Shown here in pieces: positions 9,603 through 19,025 of a stretch of 64,000 nucleotides of DNA. The DNA lies in contig CALSNT010000013.1 of NCBI GenBank assembly GCA_943787785.1, positions 47,548-111,547 of the forward strand. The letters are read 5' to 3'. The notes beneath the pieces were generated by a model. The model ran no database searches. It was not told the DNA's origin and saw only the letters and a list, made by a program, of their open reading frames with translations. The translations under genes and the position numbers were made by a program. Each line of letters starts with the position of its first letter. Within the stretch, counting starts at the first letter, position 1. This DNA is from an uncultured Paracoccaceae bacterium. Lineage in GTDB: Bacteria; Pseudomonadota; Alphaproteobacteria; Rhodobacterales; Rhodobacteraceae.

Positions 9603-12044
9603 TTACTTCCTCGGCTTCGCCCGCACCGTTGGCACTGCTGCCCATGGCTCTTCCGGCCACGGATGTTTCGGGTACCGGCCTCGCATATCCTTTCGCACAT
9701 CCGAATACGCCCCGCGCCAGAAGCCCGGCAGGTCGGTTGTTGTCTGCAGGGGTCGCCCGGCAGGGGACAGCAACGTGATCCGCAACGGCTGCCCGGCCAC
9801 GACCGGATGCGAGGTGACGCCGAACATCTCCTGCAACTTCACAGCAATCTCAGGCGCATCGCCGGAGTAATCCACCTCAACCCCGCGCCCCAGCGGCGTT
9901 TCGAACCGGCGCGGCGCCGCGCGGTCCAGCGCCTGTGTCTGAGCGTGATCCAACCGGGCGCGCAGCGCTTCGGTCGCGTCAAATCCGCGCCAGTCAGCGG
10001 CGCTGTGCACCCCACTGATGAACGGCGCAAGCCAGTCGTCCAGCCCGTCCAGTAACGCCGCGTCCGAGCAGTCTGGAAGGTCCACTCCACCCGCACGCGT
10101 GCCCTCAACCCGCGCCTGAAATCGCAACGCCCGCTTGGACAAGCCCAGCCCCAGATCACGCACGCCGTCCAGCATCGCTGCCGTCACCGCCTCTGCTGGC
10201 GCATCATCCCAGCGGCGAGCGGCCAGCACCAGTGCGCCGAAGCGTTCCTCTTGCACCGCCTCGACCCGGCCCGTGCGGCGCGACCAGCGGCAGGTATCGT
10301 GCCAGCTTATCTGGTCGTCGAACGCGCCACGAAAATCGCCCTCGGACAACGCGACGGCCTGGCGAATGCGCGCCTCTCGCGGGTCACCGTCGGTATTCGT
10401 CACGACGATTAGCCGCGCACCTGCCAGCGGGTCGTCGGCGGCCATCTTGACGCCCTTGCCACCCGACAGCAGCCAGCGTGGCTCCTCTCCGGGACGGCGC
10501 AGCCCGATCCGATCCGGGTAGGCGAGCGCGGCCTGAACGGCCATCGACATCGGCACGCCGCCCTTCGCAGCCTTGCGCAACCGTTTCGCCGTGTCCCTGA
10601 TCTGCGCCACAACGCCGGGGGCCGCTGGCCACGGATGCCGGGAGGCATACCGGCGCGCGTCCCGCACCGCTTCCAGTCGCAGTGACAGGTCCACCGGGGC
10701 TCGCGTCAGCGGATCACGCTCGGACAGGATTGCGGCCAGATCAGCGGCCTGCGGCCCTGCCAGCGTCAGCATATGCCCCAACCGGGGATGCAGCGGCAGA
10801 GTCGCCAACGCCTGCCCATGGTCGGTGATCCGACCCGATCCGTCCAGCGCGCCGAGCGAGGTCAGCAGATCGCGCGCCTCAGCCCATGCCCCTGCCGGTG
10901 GTGGTGTCAGAAAAGCCATTTCCGCCGCGCTGTCGGTGCCCCAGTTGGCAAGGTCCAATGCAAGCCCCGCCAGATCGGCTGTTTCAATCTCGGCCGTGGC
11001 AAACTGCGGCATCGCCCCGGCTTCGCCCTTGGTCCACATCCGATAGCAACTCCCCGGCGCGACCCGTCCTGCACGCCCGCGCCGCTGATCCGCTTCAGCC
11101 CGGCTGGCGCGTTCGGTGACCAGCCGGGTCATGCCAGAGCCAGGATCGTAGCGCGCCCGCCGGGCAAGTCCTGCGTCAATCACCACGCGCACGCCTTCAA
11201 TGGTCAGACTGGTTTCCGCAATCGAGGTCGCCAGCACCACCTTGCGCCCTGGCCCCGCAGAAACCGCCGCCCGCTGCGCCTTGAACGGCATCGCGCCGAA
11301 CAATGGGTGGATCGCGACGTCGCCGACGCGGGTTTGCAGCCGACTTTCGACACCGTGGATTTCCCGCGCGCCGGGCAGGAAGACCAGCACGTCGCCCTCC
11401 GTCCCGGTCAGTGCGGCGATGACCTGATCGGCCACGCGATCTTCCAAACGCGATCCCGTTCGCGCGGGCGTCTCTTGCCAAACTGTCTCGACCGGAAAGC
11501 TCTGCCCCTCGGACGTCACCACGGGGGCGGCATCAAGCATCGCCGCCACGGGTTCAGCATCCAGGGTTGCCGACATCACCAAAATGCCGAGGTCCGGGCG
11601 TAGCGCGCCGCGTGCCTCCCACGCCAGCGCCAAGCCAAGGTCAGCGTTCAGGCTGCGTTCGTGAAATTCGTCGAGGATCAGCCAGCCAATGCCTTCCAAT
11701 GAAGGGTCGCTTTGCAACATCCGGGTCAGAATGCCCTCGGTCACCACTTCGATTCGAGTGGCTTCTGACACCTTCGTATCCCCCCGCATCCGGTAACCGA
11801 CTGTTGCGCCCACATCCTCGCCCAGCGTTTCGGCCATCCGCGCAGCGGCTGAGCGCGTGGCCAATCTGCGCGGCTCCAGCATGACGATCCGCCCCGGCCC
11901 CAGATCGGCCGCCAGCATCGCCAGCGGGACCCGTGTCGTCTTTCCTGCCCCCGGCGGAGCCTGCAGCACCGCGCGACCCGACGCGCTTAGGGCATCCAGC
12001 AGCGCAGGCAGGGCGTCATCTATGGGCAAGGCCGCAGCGTTCAT
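9603..12044 (-). CDS. hrpB: ATP-dependent helicase HrpB
   Basis: 813 aa from the ATG at 12044 (a longer frame to 12212 would overlap the divergent meaB start). It is a DEAH-box helicase of the HrpB type. Seen are Walker A (QAPPGAGKTTRVPLAML), motif Ia (LEPRRLATRSAA), the DEAH variant DEFH (LILDEFHERSLN), motif III (VMSATLD), and motifs V and VI (VVLATSIAETSLTIEGV and QRRGRAGRVAPG). The HrpB C-terminal domain follows and ends near the WPEEPWAAVPT segment. The RNA substrate of HrpB is undefined in most bacteria. It is divergent from meaB across 66 bases. Confidence 0.96.
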   Translation of the reverse strand: MNAAALPIDDALPALLDALSASGRAVLQAPPGAGKTTRVPLAMLAADLGPGRIVMLEPRRLATRSAAARMAETLGEDVGATVGYRMRGDTKVSEATRIEVVTEGILTRMLQSDPSLEGIGWLILDEFHERSLNADLGLALAWEARGALRPDLGILVMSATLDAEPVAAMLDAAPVVTSEGQSFPVETVWQETPARTGSRLEDRVADQVIAALTGTEGDVLVFLPGAREIHGVESRLQTRVGDVAIHPLFGAMPFKAQRAAVSAGPGRKVVLATSIAETSLTIEGVRVVIDAGLARRARYDPGSGMTRLVTERASRAEADQRRGRAGRVAPGSCYRMWTKGEAGAMPQFATAEIETADLAGLALDLANWGTDSAAEMAFLTPPPAGAWAEARDLLTSLGALDGSGRITDHGQALATLPLHPRLGHMLTLAGPQAADLAAILSERDPLTRAPVDLSLRLEAVRDARRYASRHPWPAAPGVVAQIRDTAKRLRKAAKGGVPMSMAVQAALAYPDRIGLRRPGEEPRWLLSGGKGVKMAADDPLAGARLIVVTNTDGDPREARIRQAVALSEGDFRGAFDDQISWHDTCRWSRRTGRVEAVQEERFGALVLAARRWDDAPAEAVTAAMLDGVRDLGLGLSKRALRFQARVEGTRAGGVDLPDCSDAALLDGLDDWLAPFISGVHSAADWRGFDATEALRARLDHAQTQALDRAAPRRFETPLGRGVEVDYSGDAPEIAVKLQEMFGVTSHPVVAGQPLRITLLSPAGRPLQTTTDLPGFWRGAYSDVRKDMRGRYPKHPWPEEPWAAVPTVRAKPRK

Positions 12045-12110
12045 GGCTGCCCTTATCGGCCAGCCACCCCCGTCTGGACAAGCCGTTGCAGGGCAGGGCA
12101 GAACGGCGCG

Positions 12111-13109
12111 ATGACGACCGACACCGACACCCTTGCCGAACAGGTTATCGCAGGCGACCGCAGGGCGCTGGCCCGCGCCATCACGCTTGTGGAAAGCGAA
12201 CGCCCCGACCACCGCGCCGACGCCCTACGCCTGATCGAGGCGGCACAGGCCACCGGCCGCCAGGCCCTGCGCATCGGCCTGTCCGGCACACCGGGCGTCG
12301 GCAAGTCGACTTTCATCGAGGCGTTCGGGATGCACCTTATCGACCTCGGCCTGCGTGTTGCGGTTTTGGCGGTGGATCCATCCTCGGCCCGCACGGGTGG
12401 CTCGATCCTAGGCGACAAGACCCGGATGGATCGGCTGGTGCGCCAGCCAGGGGCGTTTATTCGCCCCTCTCCCAGCCGCTCGACCCTTGGCGGTGTCGCG
12501 CGACGGACGCGCGAGGCGATTCTGCTGGTCGAGGCGGCCGGTTTTGACGTGGTGCTGATCGAGACCGTCGGGGTCGGGCAGTCCGAAACCATGGTCGCGG
12601 GGATGAGTGATATTTTCGCACTGCTGATCGGGCCCGGCGGTGGGGATGAGTTGCAGGGCGTCAAGCGCGGCATCATGGAGATCGCGGACATCGTACTGGT
12701 CAACAAGGCGGACGGCGCGTTGAAACCGGTCGCCGAACGCACCCGCGCCGATTATTCCGCAACCCTGCGCCTGATGCGCCGTACGGGCAACGACCCGGAT
12801 GGAATCCCGTGCGTCCTGACTACCTCTGCCCTTGAAAACACAGGTATCGACGTGGCCTGGGAGCGGATGCAGGCGCTGGCCGAATGGAGGCGGGCCCATG
12901 GTCGTTGGACGGAAACCCGCGCCGATCAGGCCCGCCTTTGGTTCGAAGAAGATCTGCGCGCTGGCTTGCTGGAACGCCTAACTGCCGACGCGGGTATCGC
13001 CGCGCAGATGGCAGTACTCGGGGCCGAGGTTCAGGCCGGTCGCGCGGCGCCCTCGGCTGCGGCGGCGATGCTTTTGGCCCGGTTGTCGCAGGGCGCCGAA
13101 AACCGCTGA
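12111..13109 (+). CDS. meaB: methylmalonyl-CoA mutase-associated GTPase MeaB
   Basis: 332 aa, a SIMIBI-class G protein (ArgK/MeaB) that protects and reloads adenosylcobalamin on methylmalonyl-CoA mutase. Motifs visible are the P-loop (GLSGTPGVGKSTF), the AVDPSSARTGGSILGDKTRM block, the switch and Walker B region (DVVLIETVGVGQSE), the G4 motif NKAD, and the family's C-terminal helical dimerisation arm. The mutase itself is not in this window. The gene stands divergent from hrpB, and rpmB follows after about 126 bases with its own promoter. Confidence 0.96.
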   Translation: MTTDTDTLAEQVIAGDRRALARAITLVESERPDHRADALRLIEAAQATGRQALRIGLSGTPGVGKSTFIEAFGMHLIDLGLRVAVLAVDPSSARTGGSILGDKTRMDRLVRQPGAFIRPSPSRSTLGGVARRTREAILLVEAAGFDVVLIETVGVGQSETMVAGMSDIFALLIGPGGGDELQGVKRGIMEIADIVLVNKADGALKPVAERTRADYSATLRLMRRTGNDPDGIPCVLTTSALENTGIDVAWERMQALAEWRRAHGRWTETRADQARLWFEEDLRAGLLERLTADAGIAAQMAVLGAEVQAGRAAPSAAAAMLLARLSQGAENR

Positions 13110-13117
13110 TTCCCGGC

Positions 13118-13146
13118 TTGACGCTTTCCATCGCCCGCACTAAACC
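13118..13146 (+). promoter_or_regulatory. candidate sigma70-type promoter for rpmB
   Basis: TTGACG at 13118-13123 and TAAACC at 13141-13146 are separated by 17 bases, about 90 bases upstream of the rpmB start. The -35 box matches consensus at 5 of 6 positions and the -10 box is weak. No transcript data are available. Confidence 0.4.
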
Positions 13147-13235
13147 CGGCCTCTGAATTCGAGGGGTGCGCGACGCGTGCCCTGTTATATTGTCCGCCCC
13201 TGGGGGCAGACCTCAGAAGTTGAAGGAGTGACCCG

Positions 13236-13523
13236 ATGTCGCGCCGCTGTGAATTGACCGGTAAAGGCCCGATGGTTGGCAACAACGTCAGCCACGCCAA
13301 AAACCGCACCCGCCGGAGGTTTCTGCCGAACCTCAACGATGTCTCGCTGATGTCCGAGACCCTTGGTCGTGTGTTCAAGCTGAAAATCTCGGCCTCGGCC
13401 CTGCGCACGGTCGATCACCGTGGCGGCCTCGACGGCTTCATGGCCAAAGCGGATGAGGCGGTGATGTCGCCCGCCGCCGTCAAGATCAAGAAGGACATCG
13501 AAAAGGCCCAGGCTGCCGCCTAA
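13236..13523 (+). CDS. rpmB: 50S ribosomal protein L28
   Basis: 95 aa, the usual alphaproteobacterial length. The N-terminus ([20 protein letters not shown]) and following [12 protein letters not shown] are the conserved rRNA-contacting part of bL28. GAAGGAG lies just upstream of the ATG as a strong ribosome binding site. The gene stands alone, with a promoter candidate in front and a hairpin terminator behind. Relatives often keep L28 as a monocistronic unit. Confidence 0.98.
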   Translation: MSRRCELTGKGPMVGNNVSHAKNRTRRRFLPNLNDVSLMSETLGRVFKLKISASALRTVDHRGGLDGFMAKADEAVMSPAAVKIKKDIEKAQAAA

Positions 13524-13551
13524 GGTTGATTTTCGCACAGAGAATTGAAGA

Positions 13552-13578
13552 AGCCTCGCAGGAATGCGGGGCTTTTTT
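13552..13578 (+). terminator. intrinsic terminator of rpmB
   Basis: A 9-bp stem AGCCTCGCA / TGCGGGGCT (one G-T wobble) with a short GGAA loop is followed at once by six Ts, about 30 bases after the rpmB stop codon. Confidence 0.88.
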
Positions 13579-13678
13579 CATATACAATGCGGTTTTCGTG
13601 CGGCAGGCTCGCCCCGAGCAACAGCAAACTGGTACGGGCTATCGGCTCTGACGTTCGTGCACGTAAGCAGAGGCCCGG

Positions 13679-14420
13679 TTGGTGATAAGATCATTTAGGC
13701 ATCATAAGTTCTGTATTCTTGACACGGCAAACATCGGTAAAAGCTACGCGCATAGAGTGCGGCTTAACAAAGCCGTCTTCATCTCTAGGAAGAATTCCTA
13801 CTTGTTCGTGAAAAATGAAAAAGCAGGAAACAACACAGCGCGCATGACCCTGCAAACATTGGAAGCCGGCGGAACATTGCCCTCCGGTTTCAGAAGCCAG
13901 CGGCGCCATTCTGGCCCACTTCTGCAACCCAGCGATTTGAGGTTATCGCGAGTTTCCGATTTGAACTCGCTTGGGCTATTTCGTTTTGCGGTTGTTCGAA
14001 ACCCCTATTCAAGGGTACTTTCGAGCTATCTCAATAAGATCAAGAAAGTTGATAGAAAGCAGAAAATCTTTATGCGACGTGCAGGCCTTGATCCGGCTCG
14101 ACCCGCGTCATTTGCCAGAATTTCTGGAGGCAATCTCATTGCGAAATCCTGATGAGATGGACCCACATTGGCGGCCACAATACGACAATCTATATTGCGA
14201 CATTATCGAATATGATAATATCGTCCGAGTTGAGAGCTATGATCAGGAATTCGGACTCATCACTCGCAAAATCTATGGCCAAGAGAAAATGGTTCAAGTC
14301 CGAAAGGGCGAAAATAGATCGCAGGATTTTCAATCGAGGTACTATACGCCAGATCTGACAAGAATAGTGAATCAAGTCTATAGCAGGGATTTTTCCCAGT
14401 TTGGCTATCAGCAGAACTGA
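13679..14420 (+). pseudogene. frameshifted sulfotransferase-family protein
   Basis: Two overlapping frames (13679-14152 and 13971-14420) together give one sulfotransferase-like protein. The first holds FVKNEKAGNNTARMTLQ (degenerate phosphosulfate-binding loop) and FRFAVVRNPYSRVLSSYLNK (the 3'-phosphate-binding RNPYSR motif typical of family 2 sulfotransferases). The second holds EFLEAISLRNPDEMDPHW and the C-terminal part. The frames join perfectly as SFAEFLEAIS if the A at about 14117 is removed, so this is a one-base insertion. The start is uncertain (TTG at 13679). The DNA is distinctly AT-richer than its surroundings, suggesting acquisition. PAPS-dependent sulfation of a surface glycan is the likely ancestral role. 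Confidence 0.72.
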
Positions 14421-14764
14421 TTCTGCCGTCTAATAGGCTGACGTTTTGCGAAGTAAAGCCAATAGAATGTGTTGAAATTTTCCGTAAAAACTGGCACGGG
14501 TTCGACGCGCGGACTAAGCATTGCTAGTGTAATCGGGCAATGCGTGGTTGGGCAAGATTCCGTAAGGAAGATTAGGATTCAGGGTGGTTTACTGCTCGGA
14601 TGGCGGTCGTGAAAAGTTGTTGCTTCTACCAGTGCGATTAAATATCCGAAGACAAGATTGCCTGGTAAGCGCCTTCGTAAGAAGAATGGGATGGAGTGGT
14701 CAGGTTGAGATTTGAAGGCATTTCAGTTGAAATTTCCCAAGCAATATTCGTACAGGATTAGATT
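14421..14764. other. 344-bp AT-rich gap, nothing recognised
   Basis: This is non-coding sequence between the broken sulfotransferase and the fucosyltransferase-like gene, of lower GC than the rest of the window. No frame, hairpin terminator or repeat could be supported. It probably holds the promoter for the next gene, but no convincing -35/-10 pair stands out. Confidence 0.4.
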
Positions 14765-15757
14765 GTGCATTCAGTGACGGGCGGTATTCTTTTGTGTCGC
14801 ACAGTTATTGGGTTGAACGACACGCTCCAGCAGTTGGCGCGATGCTGGGATTACGCGATTGAACACCAGCGTATTCTGATTGTAGATCCACTACCGGCTT
14901 CTTTTGGCGTTCCTGTATTGCGATATCTAGTTCCATTTGTCGGTTCTGGTTGTGTGGTTTGGGCGGGCTCTGCCCACCTTTACCGCGCTTTGAACCGCTA
15001 CGATAATGTAGTTCCTCCAGATCTTGCGGGGCAAGTCGATCAATCCGATAGGTGCCAGTACCGTGGCATCCGTCGATTGTGGAAGAGAAGATCTACGACG
15101 CGTGCGACCTTCAATTTTAAAACGCGACATGATGCGGAATTGATAATTCATGCGCGTGGTGGGGGTGGGGAAAGGTCGATAACAACTCTTTCTCGCATGG
15201 CATTTCGACCCGAGTTTGCGCGTAAGATTGGCGCGGCATTGTCTGGTTTGAAATCGGAGTACCTGGCAGTTCACATTCGCAACACAGACATGCAGACTGA
15301 TTACAGGCGATTTTTCGAGAGCATAAGACCACAGCTTGAAGGTCAGCGACTTCTGATTTGTTCGGACGATATTCAGTGCAAGAATTATGCAAAGAAGTAT
15401 TTTAGAAAAACGGAAGTTATTGAAAGCACACAGACTCCAGACACCAATGGGGCTGCTCTTCATGGAAATCCCGAATTTGACCAGGACGCCCACACGCAGG
15501 CCGCATTCACAGATTTGATGGCATTGGCGATGGCAAAGGAGATCCTTGTGACAGAAACGGATCGGTCCAGACTTTCCGGGTTTTCGCGACTCGCTTTATT
15601 ATTGCATCAAGATCGGCAGCTCTGCGATCAACTTTTGACCTCGGCGACGGGTGCAGATCGAGTGAGGTTGGGTTTTTCAGAGCATCCAACCAGGGAGGCG
15701 CCAAATGCAGATCTGGTCCGCCCCGATCTGAATCTGTTACCAAAGCCGCGCTCTTAG
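14765..15757 (+). CDS. NodZ/fucosyltransferase-like glycan protein (hypothetical)
   Basis: 330 aa from a GTG codon at 14765. The central strand-loop YLAVHIRNTDMQTDY followed by RLLICSDD resembles the GDP-fucose-binding HxRxxD motif of alpha-1,6-fucosyltransferases and NodZ-like enzymes. This motif is the only basis for the call, and overall similarity cannot be measured here. The ends are less conserved, and no signal peptide or membrane segment is apparent. It sits between two sulfotransferase-like genes in AT-richer DNA, which fits a role in decorating an exopolysaccharide or lipopolysaccharide. Its stop codon overlaps the stop region of the convergent sulfotransferase-like gene by four bases. 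Confidence 0.5.
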   Translation: MHSVTGGILLCRTVIGLNDTLQQLARCWDYAIEHQRILIVDPLPASFGVPVLRYLVPFVGSGCVVWAGSAHLYRALNRYDNVVPPDLAGQVDQSDRCQYRGIRRLWKRRSTTRATFNFKTRHDAELIIHARGGGGERSITTLSRMAFRPEFARKIGAALSGLKSEYLAVHIRNTDMQTDYRRFFESIRPQLEGQRLLICSDDIQCKNYAKKYFRKTEVIESTQTPDTNGAALHGNPEFDQDAHTQAAFTDLMALAMAKEILVTETDRSRLSGFSRLALLLHQDRQLCDQLLTSATGADRVRLGFSEHPTREAPNADLVRPDLNLLPKPRS

Positions 15758-16434
15758 CGCTGAAAGTCTTTAGCTAGTGGCGAAAGAAGGGGATCGAAAT
15801 GTTTCGATCCGAGAAAGATATCTGGCAGTTGATCTGCTATCGCGTCAATGGGACCATATGTTTGTATCGCTGTGTTTACGATCTCTTCAGGGTAATCCTT
15901 GGGTGTGCGGCCTTTCCTGACCGGCAACTCCAGGGTTCGACCACAGAATTCACCAATCTCTTCTTGATTGCTCCACAGCGCATCGTATTTGACACAAAGG
16001 ACTGGGACGGCCTGGAACGTCGCCCAACTTAAAATTTGTTCGCCCATGCGAAGTATGTCCACGCTGAGTAGATCTTCAATCCCGCCTGTGGCGTGCAAAT
16101 GTTCAAGATGGTTGCGTATCCATCCCTGATCATTTCGAATGCTTTTCCCATAGACTGATAGCGCTGCTTCGAGCGCGCTTCCGAAACAGAAAACAACCTT
16201 TATTTTTTCGGATCTACGCAGGAGTGGTTCGGGGAAGTCATGGGTTTTGATTATAGCACCTGGCCGCATGGTCGCCTTCGCGAGATCTTGTTGAAAGGAA
16301 TCTCTTTTTCGTAACTTCCGTGACAAAAATCCTTGGCGCGGCCCCAGGATAGATTTGTACAAAACTGTGCTGCCAGAACGACCGATGCTTGCAATGACTA
16401 TACAATGTCCGGTGCTGTTGGACGTAAGGGGCAT
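15754..16434 (-). CDS. sulfotransferase-like protein
   Basis: 226 aa. The N-terminal IVIASIGRSGSTVLYKSIL is a typical 5'-phosphosulfate-binding loop (GRSGST) of P-loop sulfotransferases. KTHDFPEP lies where the substrate-binding lysine and histidine are usually found. The 3'-phosphate motif is weak (SALEAALSVYGKSIRND). The protein is compact and lacks the long C-terminal domain of heparan-type enzymes. Converging with the fucosyltransferase-like gene in a low-GC patch, it is likely part of an acquired surface-glycan decoration module. The acceptor is unknown. Confidence 0.68.
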   Translation of the reverse strand: MPLTSNSTGHCIVIASIGRSGSTVLYKSILGPRQGFLSRKLRKRDSFQQDLAKATMRPGAIIKTHDFPEPLLRRSEKIKVVFCFGSALEAALSVYGKSIRNDQGWIRNHLEHLHATGGIEDLLSVDILRMGEQILSWATFQAVPVLCVKYDALWSNQEEIGEFCGRTLELPVRKGRTPKDYPEEIVNTAIQTYGPIDAIADQLPDIFLGSKHFDPLLSPLAKDFQR

Positions 16435-16783
16435 ATTATTTACGATCCTTACCAGAATATTCCCGGCTACCTATTCTAGCCGCGTCGTGGCTCACACAAA
16501 AGCCGTCTACCGATTATGCTGGACACGAACCTCTGGGTCAAATCGCAGAGTAATCCGGTTTCCTAGCACCTAAGAACTATGCGTATGTTGTTCCATTGCA
16601 GGATTACCCTGCACTTCGCCGAGTCAAGAAATGGAGTCAAATTCGAAGTTGCTGTTGGACCCATTTGTCACGGTGGGGTGGGTCGGTGGCAGGCCAGTTA
16701 GGCTGAGTTTCAGCTCAGGGGCGGATACGAACGGGTTATGCCTTGCGCATTGGCGGGAATCGAGGTGTCATCCGCTGCCACCT
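16435..16783. other. 349-bp gap between glycan module and thioesterase
   Basis: AT-rich sequence at the left grades into GC-rich sequence at about 16650, marking the right edge of the low-GC patch. The thioesterase frame stays open back to 16631, but residues encoded there do not resemble the family. No terminator or RNA gene was seen. Confidence 0.4.
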
Positions 16784-17233
16784 ATGAACGTCAGAACTGC
16801 ATGGAGCCTCCCCTTGGACACCCCCTTCAAAACCACTCGGATGCTGAATTTCGGCGATTGCGACATTTCCGGCACCGCTTATTACCCGGCCTACCTCAAC
16901 ATTCTGAACGGCGTGAACGAGGAGTTCTGGCTGCACCTCGGCTGGCCTTGGCACAAGATCATCTGGGAGGAGCGCTGGGGCACGCCGACCGTCCACATCT
17001 CGTCGGATTTTTCCAGCCCGTCATTCTTTGGGGAAGAGCTTGAGTTTGAGGTGACGGTGCTCAAGGTTGGGCGATCCTCGGCCACGTTCCACCACGACAT
17101 CAGCTGCAAGGGGCAGAAACGCTGGTCAAGCACGCAGGTGCTGGCGGCGTCAGATCTGGACAAACATTGTTCGATCCCCTGGCCCGAGGATGTGAAGGCA
17201 GCGCTGATGGCTAGCGTTTCAGCTGAGGTATGA
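16784..17233 (+). CDS. acyl-CoA thioesterase, 4HBT hotdog family
   Basis: 149 aa from the ATG at 16784, chosen because the hotdog domain begins right after it; the open frame reaches back to 16631. The 4-hydroxybenzoyl-CoA thioesterase signature is clear: MLNFGDCDISGTAYYPAYLN contains the catalytic aspartate and the following GxxYYPxYL turn. A central strand (WGTPTVHISSDFSSPSFFGE) and terminal VLAASDLD follow. Such proteins hydrolyse aromatic or short acyl-CoA thioesters. It has no operon partner, and a structured intergenic repeat follows it. Confidence 0.82.
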   Translation: MNVRTAWSLPLDTPFKTTRMLNFGDCDISGTAYYPAYLNILNGVNEEFWLHLGWPWHKIIWEERWGTPTVHISSDFSSPSFFGEELEFEVTVLKVGRSSATFHHDISCKGQKRWSSTQVLAASDLDKHCSIPWPEDVKAALMASVSAEV

Positions 17234-17263
17234 GCCGGTGGCCAGTATTGGCCTTTGAGGGGG

Positions 17264-17467
17264 CATTCGTACGATAGGTGCGCAAGCCCGGCGGGTGCCT
17301 GACCGGGGGCTGGCGCAGCAACGGTCATCAGGGGCAATTTATGGTGCGGCTTTGGCTGTTACATCAATTAGATGCGCAGCTTTGCCAAAGCGCCAGACCG
17401 CGGTCAGGCGCTCGCCCGGCGGCTTCGCCTTGATTCCGGGCTAAGGTAGCGTCCAACGCGAAGGTCC
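17264..17467 (-). repeat. structured intergenic repeat, copy A (inverted relative to copy B)
   Basis: This stretch is the reverse complement of 21780-21987 with about 80-85 percent identity by eye. Shared blocks include CATTCGTACGATAGGT, the GGGGGCTGGCGCAGCAACGG block, and CAGGCGCTCGCCCGGCGGC. At 17388-17412 the repeat holds a near-perfect 24-bp palindrome, AGCGCCAGACCG / CGGTCAGGCGCT. It lies in the gap between the thioesterase and EI24 genes. Confidence 0.8.
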
Positions 17468-17507
17468 GGTTTAGGCCAAAAAACCACCGCGCCACAACCT
17501 GACCCCC

Positions 17508-18206
17508 CTAAACGCCGCGTGCCCCCTCGACCCGGTGAAACAGATGCGTGAACACCGCCGCCCCCAGAATTGGGACCAGCAGGTTTACCACCGGGATCGT
17601 CAGCGGCAGCGCCATTATGATCCCGGCCAGCCAGACTTGCCCGACATGTCGCCGTCGCAGCGCCTTGGCCCCGGCGCGGCCCAGGCGGCGGGCGGCAATC
17701 AGGTGGAAATACTCCCGGCTGAGCAGATATCCGTTCAGCCCCAGAAAGATCAGCGGTGCCGCAGGCAGGAAGATCAGATACAGAATCAACGCAGCCAGGT
17801 TGGCGACGATCAGCACCGACAGATAATTCAGACTGTCGGCCAGACCGGCGGCGATCCCGATACGGGGCGCGGGGGTTAGATTTGGAAAATGTCGAGCCTC
17901 GACCGCGTCGGTCACATCGTCGAGGAACAATCCGGTAAAAGCACTGGCGACCGGGATCATCAGGAATACCGACAGCAGCAGCATCAGCAGGATCGACCCA
18001 CCCGTCAGCAGGTCGTCGATCCATGTAACCTCGCCGAACCATGGGACGCTGACGCTGTCGGGCAGCAACCAGTTAAGGCCACCCAGGAACACAGCGTAGA
18101 CGGCGACGAGCAAAGCAATTGTCAGCCCGATGCCAAACCCTAGCACCCGGCGAAAGCGCGGGTCACCAAGCTGCCCGATAGCCAGGCGGATGTCGTCGAG
18201 GATCAC
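17508..18206 (-). CDS. EI24-domain (CysZ-like) inner-membrane protein
   Basis: 232 aa with four to five hydrophobic segments, for example GFGIGLTIALLVAVYAVFL, then ILLMLLLSVFLMIPVASAFT, then VLIVANLAALILYLIFL. The conserved LNGYLLSREYFHLIAARR segment places it in the EI24/CysZ family, whose best-known member imports sulfate; a sulfate role here is not demonstrated. The start is GTG at 18206, which overlaps the stop codon of the upstream nitroreductase (GTGA), indicating translational coupling. The two genes form a leftward operon. Confidence 0.85.
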   Translation of the reverse strand: MILDDIRLAIGQLGDPRFRRVLGFGIGLTIALLVAVYAVFLGGLNWLLPDSVSVPWFGEVTWIDDLLTGGSILLMLLLSVFLMIPVASAFTGLFLDDVTDAVEARHFPNLTPAPRIGIAAGLADSLNYLSVLIVANLAALILYLIFLPAAPLIFLGLNGYLLSREYFHLIAARRLGRAGAKALRRRHVGQVWLAGIIMALPLTIPVVNLLVPILGAAVFTHLFHRVEGARGV

Positions 18207-18781
18207 TCCGATACCCAGGCAATCTTGGCCGCCGGGTCGGGTCGGGGGCGTTCGGGAGGGGCATTGGTTTCGGTGCCGATGTGGATGAATCCCGCGACGG
18301 TTTCATGCGACGCCAGACCCAGGTGCGGCTCGATAAAACCACGCTCATGCGCCGCCCAGCCGGTTAGCCAGTTTGCGCCCCAACCCGCCGCCAGCGCCGC
18401 GTTCAGCAGCGACAGGCAAACGGCCCCGGCAGAATGCAGCTGCTCGACCTCGGGCACTTTGGGTGAATTAACGGGTGAGGCAATGACTGCGACCGCAAGG
18501 TCAGCCTTGGCAAATTGGCCGGCCATTTTTGCGACAGCCTCGGCTTCGCGCCCCTGCGCCACGCCGAGAGCTTCTACCGCGCCTGCCAACCGCTGCAACG
18601 CTGCACCATCCAGCACGATCAACCGCCAGGGTTCCAGCTTGCCGTGATCTGGCGTGCGCAGGGCGGCTGTCAGAATTGGCTCCAATGCAGTGCGATCCGG
18701 CGTCGGGCCGGTGAGCGTCTTAGCCGGCCGGGACCTGCGGGTTAGTAGAAAGTCGAGCGCGTCGGGGTTTGGCACAGGCAT
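18203..18781 (-). CDS. nitroreductase family protein (YdjA-like)
   Basis: 192 aa from the ATG at 18781; in-frame ATGs further up would add unrelated sequence. The FMN-binding RRS motif (FLLTRRSRPAKTL), the RTPDHGKLEPWRLIVLDG block and the AAGWGANWLTGW stretch are characteristic of the compact YdjA-like nitroreductases. It would be a homodimeric flavoprotein using NAD(P)H; the physiological substrate is unknown. It is coupled by a GTGA overlap to the EI24 membrane protein. Confidence 0.9.
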   Translation of the reverse strand: MPVPNPDALDFLLTRRSRPAKTLTGPTPDRTALEPILTAALRTPDHGKLEPWRLIVLDGAALQRLAGAVEALGVAQGREAEAVAKMAGQFAKADLAVAVIASPVNSPKVPEVEQLHSAGAVCLSLLNAALAAGWGANWLTGWAAHERGFIEPHLGLASHETVAGFIHIGTETNAPPERPRPDPAAKIAWVSE

Positions 18782-19025
18782 AGGCAGTCCTTTGTTACGA
18801 GTCCCTGTCATGTCGGGTGTGGCGTGCACCAGGTCAACCCTCGCCGCGCCGCGACCTCCCTTGCGCGCATTCTTCAACCCAAGCACGCACTTGTTCAATT
18901 CCCGCGCAGCCTCATGCCCATCATTGTATCAAAAATATACTCAGGGGTCTGGGGGCAGAATGCCCCCAGCCAACGCCCGCGGCCACGATCCGAGGGGTTT
19001 TACTTCCCGAGCCCTGGTCACCGGG

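Noticed and set aside
12053..12742. 229-codon minus frame over meaB
   Set aside because: Antisense to the clearly coding meaB gene and serine/arginine-rich.
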